64,000 nucleotides of DNA, taken from NCBI GenBank assembly GCA_949289215.1, contig CASENC010000007.1, positions 82,225-146,224 on the forward strand, written 5' to 3'. Shown piece after piece: positions 1-8,100 of this stretch. This DNA comes from an uncultured Bacteroidales bacterium (GTDB taxonomy: Bacteria; Bacteroidota; Bacteroidia; Bacteroidales; Muribaculaceae). Position numbers and translations under genes: made by a program. Positions within the stretch are counted from its first letter, which is position 1; the number at the start of each line of letters is the position of its first letter. A model generated the notes under the pieces. It saw only the letters and a program-made list of their open reading frames with translations, was not told where the DNA came from and searched no databases.

Positions 1-66
1 GAAGAACAACGCATAAAGCAATTTGTCAATGATGTCAAATCTTCTTTTGGCGACAAATACCAATAA
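1..66 (+). CDS. C-terminal end of an unidentified protein (partial)
   Basis: The first 21 codons are open in frame 1 and end at a TAA at 64-66. The tail is charged and hydrophilic and ends in GDKYQ. The start lies outside the window, and 21 residues are too few to name a family. A strong terminator-like hairpin follows 28 bases later, which supports this being the true end of a plus-strand gene. Confidence 0.6.
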   Translation, partial: EEQRIKQFVNDVKSSFGDKYQ

Positions 67-94
67 TATTCATTGGTTATAAATAAGAATCCGC

Positions 95-138
95 AAAAAT
101 AGCAGTTGCACAAATATTATGATGCAACTGCCATTTTT
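95..138 (+). terminator. Rho-independent terminator of the upstream partial gene
   Basis: A 16-bp stem with one mismatch (95-110 pairing with 123-138) flanks a 12-base loop and ends in a run of five T. It stands just downstream of the partial plus-strand gene. The remaining sequence to 247 holds nothing recognisable. Confidence 0.7.
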
Positions 139-247
139 GTATTATTGATGTCCGGTAAAAGCCTATATACCTATATATATTTTTAGGACAATTGAACCTA
201 TTACTTGCATCATTGATATTAAGAAACAGTGACAATAAAATAACAAT

Positions 248-282
248 GTGCAGTTTGCACGTTAAATGTATGCAAACTGCAC
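248..282 (-). terminator. Perfect 12-bp inverted repeat downstream of the sulfatase
   Basis: Bases 248-259 and 271-282 are perfect reverse complements around an 11-base loop. It lies 27 bases beyond the stop codon of the minus-strand sulfatase. The T-run after it is weak, so termination is inferred from position and stem strength. Confidence 0.55.
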
Positions 283-308
283 ACCCCCTGAATTATATCA
301 CGTCGTAT

Positions 309-1862
309 TTATTGCATCTTTATAGTGCGGTTTCTCACCTGCCTAAGTATTTGTTGCAATTCAAACACTTTTTCCGGATGACTTGCCGCAACGTTCTCAC
401 GCTCCCCTTCCACTGTCATGTCATAAAGTTGTGGTATAGGTGCATTACCAAGTTCAGTATTGGTAGCCTTTAGTATTACACGGCTATCGTCATTTGCTTC
501 TATGTATTTCCAATCCGGTGTGCGTACCGAAAGTGTATTATTGGCAGCGTGTTCTATCACCCACGGGCGACCTGAAGTATTGATTCCGAGCAAATCATCC
601 AAACGGTCGTAACTGTCGAATGCACATCCTTGCGGTATGCGAGCACCCGTAAGTGACGCAAGCGATGCAAGCCAGTCAATCTGCGATACAAGCGCATCCG
701 AAACCATTGGTTTTTGTATTCCGTCCGGCCAATGTACAATTAAAGGAACCCTAGTTCCGCCTTCAAAAGTGCTATATTTGCCGCCACGCAAAGCCCCTGC
801 CGGGGTGTGCCCGTTAAGCAATTCTTCTGCACGGTCTTGATATCCGTCATCGACAACCGGGCCATTATCACTTGACAATATAATCAACGTATTATCGGTA
901 AGGCCCAATTCATCGAGCGTTTGCAAAATGCGACCTACACTCCAGTCGAATTGCATTATAGCCTCCCCTCGCAATCCCATCTTGTTCTTGCCACGGAAGC
1001 GTTCATGCGGGAAGCGCGGAACATGAATATCGTTGGTTGCAAAATACATAAAGAAACGTTCATCGTGATGTTGACGCAAATATCTGATGGCATGCTCGGT
1101 AATTGAATCAGCAATATTTTCATCTTTCCACAACGCTTTGCCACCACCTTTCATGTAACCAATGCGGCTTATGCCATTCACAATCGACTGATCATGCCCG
1201 TGGCTCGGTTTCAAGTTATACAGCAATTCAGGATTTTCTTTTCCTGTAGGTTCCCCGGGGAAATTCTTTTCATAACTTACATATATAGGATCCGCCGGAT
1301 CATAATTGGCCACTTGCCCGTTCTCGATAAAAACACATGGCACACGGTCGGCAGTAGCAGCCATTATATAGGAATAATCAAATCCAAGATCTCCAAGAGC
1401 AGCAGGCAATGGTGCATTCCAATCTTGCTTGCCGGTTTCAGTCCCCAACCCCAAATGCCATTTTCCAAAAGCCGCAGTAGTATATCCGGCACTTTTAAAC
1501 ATATCGGCCATGGTATATTGTCCCGGACGGATTATCATGCCTGCATCCCCCCTTGCAATACCGGTATCATTACGCCTCCAAGCATATTCGCCTGTCAACA
1601 ATGAATAACGCGACGGTGTACTGGTAGCCGAAGAGGCATATCCGTTAGTAAACCTAATGCCATTATCAGCAAGGCGGTTTACATTGGGTGTCGATACATT
1701 ACGTGCTCCGTAACATTCAAGGTCTCCATAACCAAGGTCATCGGCGTAAATAAAAATAACATTAGGCAATTGTTGCCGTTCTTCTGACGGCTTGTCGGTT
1801 TGCGCATACGACGTACCACACACCATGGCTATTGACAATGCGCCAATCGAAGAATTATTCAT
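309..1862 (-). CDS. Exported S-type sulfatase
   Basis: This 517-residue protein belongs to the arylsulfatase (alkaline phosphatase superfamily) family, which hydrolyses sulfate esters, here probably on host or dietary glycans. Residues 1-20 form a signal peptide ending in SYA, so it is periplasmic or exported. The metal-binding strand IYADDLGYGD (about 38-47) is followed by the activation motif S81-T-P-S-R85 with LLTG. The residue to be turned into formylglycine is therefore serine, not cysteine, and needs the anaerobic maturation enzyme; such an enzyme is encoded at 53339-54547. The C-terminal subdomain contains SSDNGP and the GGKYSTFEGGTRVP region usual for the family. No SusC/SusD pair is adjacent, so the substrate cannot be told. 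The gene appears monocistronic, with its own promoter and terminator. Confidence 0.93.
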   Translation of the reverse strand: MNNSSIGALSIAMVCGTSYAQTDKPSEERQQLPNVIFIYADDLGYGDLECYGARNVSTPNVNRLADNGIRFTNGYASSATSTPSRYSLLTGEYAWRRNDTGIARGDAGMIIRPGQYTMADMFKSAGYTTAAFGKWHLGLGTETGKQDWNAPLPAALGDLGFDYSYIMAATADRVPCVFIENGQVANYDPADPIYVSYEKNFPGEPTGKENPELLYNLKPSHGHDQSIVNGISRIGYMKGGGKALWKDENIADSITEHAIRYLRQHHDERFFMYFATNDIHVPRFPHERFRGKNKMGLRGEAIMQFDWSVGRILQTLDELGLTDNTLIILSSDNGPVVDDGYQDRAEELLNGHTPAGALRGGKYSTFEGGTRVPLIVHWPDGIQKPMVSDALVSQIDWLASLASLTGARIPQGCAFDSYDRLDDLLGINTSGRPWVIEHAANNTLSVRTPDWKYIEANDDSRVILKATNTELGNAPIPQLYDMTVEGERENVAASHPEKVFELQQILRQVRNRTIKMQ

Positions 1863-1922
1863 GCTAAATTAATGGGTTTAAATTGTTAATGAAAAATGTG
1901 TTCAAGCATCAATTTGTACATA

Positions 1923-1953
1923 CAAAGGTACTACATTTCCACACAATCGGCAA
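1923..1953 (-). promoter_or_regulatory. Predicted promoter of the sulfatase gene
   Basis: Read on the minus strand, the Bacteroidetes -7 element TACCTTTG (1923-1930) lies 20 bases from a TTG (1951-1953) at the -33 position. Transcription would begin about 55 bases before the sulfatase start. Confidence 0.5.
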
Positions 1954-1963
1954 CAGCAGTGTT

Positions 1964-2010
1964 AAAAAAGAAAAGCGCACACATCCGTAACGACATATGC
2001 GCCTTCTTTT
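1964..2010 (-). terminator. Terminator of fucO
   Basis: An imperfect hairpin (1964-1980 against 1997-2010, core GCGCA/TGCGC with an A/T-rich outer stem) is followed on the minus strand by a T-run. It starts 24 bases after the fucO stop codon. Confidence 0.55.
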
Positions 2011-2033
2011 ATGCTTTCGCCTATAATCCTACG

Positions 2034-3188
2034 TCAGAATGCCTTGTGATACAAAGCCTCGATTTCTTCTACCGAAGTAGGACGCGGATTACCACCGGTG
2101 CAGACATCATTGAATGCATCTATGGCCAATTGATGCAAATCTTCCTCACGCACACCTATTTCATGCAACTTCTGCGGAATATTTATGCTGAGCGACAAAG
2201 CACGGACGGCCTCTATGGCAGCACGCACACCTTCGGCCTCAGTCATGCCTTCGGTATTCACGCCCATAGCTTTCGCAATGTTGATATACTTAGGAGCGGC
2301 AGGCGACTCGGCATTATATTCCATAACATAAGGCAACAGTAACGCGTTAGCCAAGCCATGAGGTGTATCATAATGAGCACCAAGAGGGTGAGCCATGGAG
2401 TGAACTATACCAAGCCCCACGTTGCTAAATCCCATTCCGGCTATATATTGTGCCTGCGACATGGCTTCGCGGGCAACCGGGTCGTTCCCGTTATCAACGG
2501 CTGCTTTCAAGTTGCCTGCAATCATTTCTATGGCTTTCAATTCCATCATATCCGACATTACCCACGCACCCGGAGTTATGTAACTTTCAATGGCGTGAGT
2601 CAATGCATCCATACCTGTTGCAGCAGTCAACCCCTTGGGCATAGAATACATCAATTCCGGATCAACGATAGCCACACATGGTATGTCATTCGGGTCAACA
2701 CACACCATTTTCTTCTTGGCTTCTTCATCTATAATTACATAGTTAATGGTAACTTCGGCTCCGGTTCCGGCTGTTGTCGGCAATGCAAAAGTAGGCACAG
2801 CTTTATGACGAGTGTCAGCAACACCTTCAAGCGAACGCACATCGGCAAATTCAGGGTTGTTTGAAACTATTCCGATACCTTTTGCCGTATCAATGGCAGA
2901 ACCGCCACCAAGTGCGACAATAAAATCAGCACCCGAAGCTTTAAAAGCAGCTACTCCATTTTGGACATTGGCAATCGTAGGATTTGCCTTTACATCGGTA
3001 TAGACTTCGTAAGGGATGTTATTCTTCTCAAAAACCTCAATTACCTTGTCGGCTACATGAAACTTAACTAAGTCTTTGTCGGTCACAAAAAAAGCTTTCT
3101 TGAAACCTCTACGTTTGGCTTCGATTGCAATGCTCTCGCGGCAACCTGCTCCAAAATAAGAGGTTTCGTTCAATATCATTCTATACAT
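2034..3188 (-). CDS. fucO: Lactaldehyde reductase (1,2-propanediol oxidoreductase)
   Basis: This 384-residue group III iron-dependent alcohol dehydrogenase reduces L-lactaldehyde from fucose or rhamnose breakdown to 1,2-propanediol with NADH. The sequence aligns almost end to end with E. coli FucO, including the NPEFADVRSLEG segment and the stretch around FSNVGLGIVH. Cofactor-loop glycines are at GGGS (94-97). The expected iron ligands are present at Asp194, His198, His263 and His277. The length is normal. A FucP-like transporter gene lies at 10106, but two unrelated genes intervene. The cytoplasmic location is inferred from the absence of a signal peptide. Confidence 0.93.
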   Translation of the reverse strand: MYRMILNETSYFGAGCRESIAIEAKRRGFKKAFFVTDKDLVKFHVADKVIEVFEKNNIPYEVYTDVKANPTIANVQNGVAAFKASGADFIVALGGGSAIDTAKGIGIVSNNPEFADVRSLEGVADTRHKAVPTFALPTTAGTGAEVTINYVIIDEEAKKKMVCVDPNDIPCVAIVDPELMYSMPKGLTAATGMDALTHAIESYITPGAWVMSDMMELKAIEMIAGNLKAAVDNGNDPVAREAMSQAQYIAGMGFSNVGLGIVHSMAHPLGAHYDTPHGLANALLLPYVMEYNAESPAAPKYINIAKAMGVNTEGMTEAEGVRAAIEAVRALSLSINIPQKLHEIGVREEDLHQLAIDAFNDVCTGGNPRPTSVEEIEALYHKAF

Positions 3189-3284
3189 GGTTTGTTATTA
3201 GTTTTGATTAAACAGTGCCAAATTATAGAAAATATTCCAAACCGCCAAACTTACGTTATGAAAAAAACAAAACGAATTTAACGA

Positions 3285-4892
3285 TTAATTGCAACAAGAG
3301 CACAACCCTACTTTCCAGTCACTTATGGTGCCGGTTTGCGAGGAGAATACAGCTCCCACCTTGTAGAGCTTGCGGCTGTCGGCCTCATACGGTCGGGCAT
3401 AACCTTTTTCCTCTATCTGTTGCAATGCCTCGTCTGCTGTGCCGTCAAGCTTGAATTCAAAGATATAAACATAATCGGGAGTCTCAACTATGCAATCAAC
3501 CCTGCCCTCGCTCTGCTGCTTCTCGCTGTAAACCGTGTAAACACTCACCAACCGGAATATCAGGTAGAACGTGTAATGAAAATACCTTTCCCGCTCGCGC
3601 TCGTTCTCCTTACGACGCATCGTGTATGGAATATCAGACAGAAAAGAGGTAAACAGCTTGCGCATTTGCTCCACTTCTCCACCTTCAAGTGCGTCAACCA
3701 AATCCTGAACCCAACTGTTGACACTTTCCCTGCGGGGCTTGAAATAATCCGACGCGACAAGCGAAACAAAGCCTTTCTTTACCTCGTTGTTGGGAAAATC
3801 AAGCAGGAATGTCCTGCGCCTTGGCTTGTAGTCCTTGATGGTAAGATAACCGCTTTGGTAAATCATCGGCAACGGCTTCTCTACCGTAGCCTTGTAATCT
3901 ATGAATTCCTGCGGGTCGTAATATCGGCCCGTCAGCTCATCAAGGTTCTCGTCGGTATGCGACAACAACCTTATCAGGTAAGACGGCGTGCCGCTGCTGA
4001 ACCAGTAATCACGTATCACAAGCGAGGCAAAGGCATTCAACAAACTGAACGGGTTGTAAACATCGGTCATGTTTTCACTAAAGTGGTAACCGTCGTATTG
4101 GCGTTTCAATACCTCCCTCATTTCTTCGACGGTGATGCGTTGGCGTAATGCCATCTCACCTATCGGCTCCGAAAAATAATGCTCCAGTTCTTCCTGTGTG
4201 ATGCCGCACAAAGCCTCGTAACGGGGATCCATGCTGATATCGGCCGGCTGGTTGAAGCCGCTGAAAACGCTGACTTGGGAAAACTTGGTAACTCCCGTAA
4301 GCAACACAAACTGCAAGTCGCTGTCTGCAGCCTTGAACACAGAATAGAATCCTTTCAATATCTCTCGGTTCCGGTCTTCGAGCATACGCTCCTGCCCGGC
4401 TACAATCTCCTTTATGTCGGTGTCAAGAACATCGAGTATCGGTTTGTCATATTCGTCTATGAGCACAACACAACGCCTGCCGCTGCGCTCATGCGCCCGT
4501 TGCAGAACGTAGGCGAAACGGGAACCCAAGCTCTTGGCTTCAACCTTTCTCCCATATTCCTTTTCCCATGAAACTATCGACTCATCGATTTTTGCCTCCA
4601 GCACACCCGGAACAGTAAAATCTTCCCCGTTGAAATCGAAATGAAATACCGGGTATTCCCGCCACTCGGTTTCAAGCGAATCGATGGCAAGACCACGGAA
4701 CAGTTCCTTGCGCCCGAGGAAATAGTTCTTCAACGTGGACACAAGCAGGCTCTTCCCAAAACGCCGCGGGCGGCTCAAGAAATATATCGTTCCGTCATGC
4801 ACCAGGTTATATATCAACGCCGTCTTGTCAACATACACATAACCGTCGCCGATTATTTTCTCAAAGCTCTGTATGCCTATGGGATATTTCAT
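3285..4892 (-). CDS. AAA-ATPase-like protein with C-terminal PD-(D/E)XK nuclease domain
   Basis: This 535-residue protein belongs to the AAA-ATPase_like/DUF1703 group (PDDEXK_9), abundant and multicopy in Bacteroidetes and of unknown function. It has an N-terminal P-loop-like motif RPRRFGKS (41-48), a Walker B-like VVLIDEYDKP, and a C-terminal nuclease core with Asp466 and the E-F-K of residues 479-481. Length and domain order are normal for the family, and it looks intact apart from an unusual Cys-rich tail (CSCC). It is transcribed divergently from the large helicase at 5107, and each has its own promoter. Expansion in many genomes suggests a selfish or defence-related role, but that is inference. 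Confidence 0.85.
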   Translation of the reverse strand: MKYPIGIQSFEKIIGDGYVYVDKTALIYNLVHDGTIYFLSRPRRFGKSLLVSTLKNYFLGRKELFRGLAIDSLETEWREYPVFHFDFNGEDFTVPGVLEAKIDESIVSWEKEYGRKVEAKSLGSRFAYVLQRAHERSGRRCVVLIDEYDKPILDVLDTDIKEIVAGQERMLEDRNREILKGFYSVFKAADSDLQFVLLTGVTKFSQVSVFSGFNQPADISMDPRYEALCGITQEELEHYFSEPIGEMALRQRITVEEMREVLKRQYDGYHFSENMTDVYNPFSLLNAFASLVIRDYWFSSGTPSYLIRLLSHTDENLDELTGRYYDPQEFIDYKATVEKPLPMIYQSGYLTIKDYKPRRRTFLLDFPNNEVKKGFVSLVASDYFKPRRESVNSWVQDLVDALEGGEVEQMRKLFTSFLSDIPYTMRRKENERERERYFHYTFYLIFRLVSVYTVYSEKQQSEGRVDCIVETPDYVYIFEFKLDGTADEALQQIEEKGYARPYEADSRKLYKVGAVFSSQTGTISDWKVGLCSCCN

Positions 4893-4922
4893 CTATTCTA
4901 TGTTTTAATACATCATTTTCCA

Positions 4923-4952
4923 CAAATATACTGATTAATTCCCGATTTTCAA
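4923..4952 (-). promoter_or_regulatory. Predicted promoter of the AAA/PDDEXK gene
   Basis: On the minus strand TATATTTG (4923-4930) fits the -7 consensus, and a TTG (4950-4952) stands exactly 19 bases upstream. Leader length would be about 25 bases. Confidence 0.55.
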
Positions 4953-5017
4953 GCATACCACCGCACAAAACCAACCCTCAGCCACACAAACAAATTATAC
5001 ATGGAATTATAAGCCAG

Positions 5018-5048
5018 TTTAAATTTTCCAATTTTATAGTTATCTTTG
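5018..5048 (+). promoter_or_regulatory. Predicted promoter of the helicase fusion gene
   Basis: TATCTTTG (5041-5048) matches the -7 consensus, with a weak TTTA (5018-5021) 19 bases before it. It is back to back with the promoter of the AAA/PDDEXK gene, so the two could be co-regulated. Confidence 0.5.
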
Positions 5049-5106
5049 TCACTAAAGTTAGTTTGCCAAATAATAAAGCCATACAGAATTTACCCTCTAT
5101 AAACCT

Positions 5107-8100
5107 ATGTCAATATGGAACAGACTCATAGAAATCTTAAACGCCGAAGATAAAAACAATATCCTCGACAGCAAAATGTCTGTTTCAAATATGCCACATT
5201 ATGTAATAATCGATGTGGAAATCGGCATAACAGACCATAAAATCCATGATATTGGAGCTCTCCGCGATGATGGTGCAGTTTTTCATAATGCCTCAAAAAA
5301 AGATTTTTTTGAATTTATCGACAAAGCAGATTATATATGCGGGCACAACATCATTCACCATGATGCCAAGTATCTGTTCACTGACAAAATAGTCCACCAA
5401 CATTTAGTCGATACTCTCTATGTTTCACCCTTACTGTTTCCCGAGCATCCTTACCACAAGCTTGTCAAAGACGATAAGCTTATAAATGACCAAATAAACA
5501 ATCCTGTAAACGACTGTGAAAAAGCAAGAGACCTATTGTTGGATGAAATTGCTCAATGGAATTCGTTGCCCGAAGAAAAACGCCAAATATTTGCATCCTT
5601 ATTAAATGGCATAAAAGAATTTGAAGGATTTCTCGGTATAGTCAAAGCCAAACATATCACAAAAGGATTAACCGAGCAAATAAGGAATTTTTACAACGGG
5701 AAGATATGCCAAAATGCAGATATCGACATGATTATCAACCGATATCCTTGCGAATTGGCATACGCATTGGCACTTATCGACACTACCGATTACCGCTCAA
5801 TTACTCCCGGATGGATACTTCATAATTATCCTGACGTAGAATATGTGATTAAATTACTACGTCACACTATTTGCAAAAACAAATGCATTTACTGTAATAC
5901 CAAACTTGACGTCCACCATAATTTAAAAATATTCTTCGGATATAACCAATTCCGCACGTATGAAGGCGAACCTCTCCAAGAGCAGGCGACACGTGCTGCC
6001 GTAGAAGGCAAATCTTTATTGGCAATATTCCCTACCGGCGGCGGCAAATCTCTCACATTCCAATTGCCGGCCCTTATGGAAGGCCGCAGCGTGCATGGAC
6101 TCACTGTTGTAATTTCGCCATTACAATCGTTGATGAAAGACCAGGTGGACAACCTCACCAATAGAGGGATAACCGATGCAGTAACCATTAACGGAATGCT
6201 AGACCCCATAACAAGAGCTTTATCTATACAACGGGTACAAGACGGAGAAGCCTCTCTTTTATACATATCACCCGAAATGCTTCGTTCAAAAACCATCGAA
6301 AGAATCTTGATGGCACGCCTGGTAACAAGATTTGTAATCGACGAAGCCCATTGTTTTTCTTCTTGGGGTCAAGATTTCAGAGTCGATTACCTTTACATAG
6401 GTAAATTTATCAATGAATATCAACAAAAGAAAAAATGCAAGAAGCCTATACCTATATCATGTTTTACTGCCACCGCAAAACAAAAAGTCATACAAGACAT
6501 ATGCGATTATTTCAAAAAAACATTGAACCTCGACTTGGAATTATTTGCCTCTACAGCCTCAAGAACCAATTTGCGCTATTCGGTCATATATGCAGAGACC
6601 GATGATGATAAATATTCAAACCTGAGAGGTATTATTGCAGAAGCCAATTGTCCGACTATAGTTTACGTATCACGCACAAAACGCACAATAGAACTTGCAA
6701 CCAAATTAACTCGCGACGGTTTTAAAGCATTACCTTTCAACGGACAAATGGACTCAGACAAAAAAATTGCCAATCAAGATGAATTCATGAATGACAATGT
6801 TCAAATAATCGTAGCAACTTCAGCTTTTGGGATGGGTGTTGACAAAAAAGATGTCGGCCTTGTTGTGCATTACGATATTTCAGATTCGTTGGAAAATTAT
6901 GTCCAGGAAGCAGGCCGGGCAGGTCGCGATCCAAACCTTAATGCCCGCTGCTATGTGCTTTACAATGACAATGACCTAGATAAACACTTCATACTCCTCA
7001 ATCAAACCAAACTAAGCATCAGTGAAATACAGCAGGTGTGGAAAGCTGTAAAAGACCTCACACGGCAACGCATGAATGTCAGTTGCTCAGCACTTGAAAT
7101 TGCCCGACAAGCCGGTTGGGACGATTCAGTATATGACATCGAAACTCGGGTACGAACGGCTTTGGCTGCATTGGAACAGAGCGGATATCTTATAAGGGGC
7201 AACAATGTACCTCATGTATATGCCACCGGCATAACCGTCAGAAATTTAGACGAAGCACGAAAGCGCATTTCCACATCACTATTATTTAGTAACGAAGAAA
7301 CAGAAAATGCTGTCAGAATCATAAAATCGCTTATTTCACAAAAATATATCGCAAAAGCTCAAAGCCCTGATTCCGAAGCTGAATCTCGAATTGACTACTT
7401 GGCCGATATATTAGGTTTAAATAAATATGAAATCATATCGGCTGTAGAACGTATGAGACAAGAAGGAATATTGGCCGACAGCAAAGATATATCAGCCTAT
7501 TTATTGGATTCAGGTGACTCGGAACGAAAATCACAAGTTCTGCTTGAACGATTTGCCAAACTTGAACAATACATTCTAGACCAAATTTCCGACAAACCTT
7601 TATTGACATCATATAAGCAACTGAATGATGGTGCAATAAACGACGGAATAAGTACATCAAAAGAGAAAGACATCCGTACTCTGCTTTATTTCCTCACTGT
7701 AAAGGGATATACATACAAAAAAGAAGATACCGACCATAATATGGCACTTTGCCGCCAAACAGATCTTGAAACAACAATCAATCGTTTCGAAAAACGATTG
7801 GAAATAAGTCGTTTCGCCATAGAGTGGCTATACAAACTTGTCGCCGATGCAGAAAATGTAAATGAACAAAATAAATCAGCGGTCCGGTTTTCGGTTGTGG
7901 AACTATTAAACAATCTAAAATCAAGTCCACATATGCTCTTTAGCCAACTCGATAACTTACAACTGGAAGACGTGGAAGAAGCCCTCTTATACCTGTCAAA
8001 AATCGGTGCACTTAAACTTGAAGGTGGATTTCTCGTCCTATATAACGCAATGAATATCGAAAGGCTGAAAGACAACAAATCACGATACAAAATCGATGAC

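Noticed and set aside
309-1862. Polysaccharide utilisation locus around the sulfatase
   Set aside because: No SusC/SusD-like pair, hybrid sensor or ECF sigma gene is adjacent.
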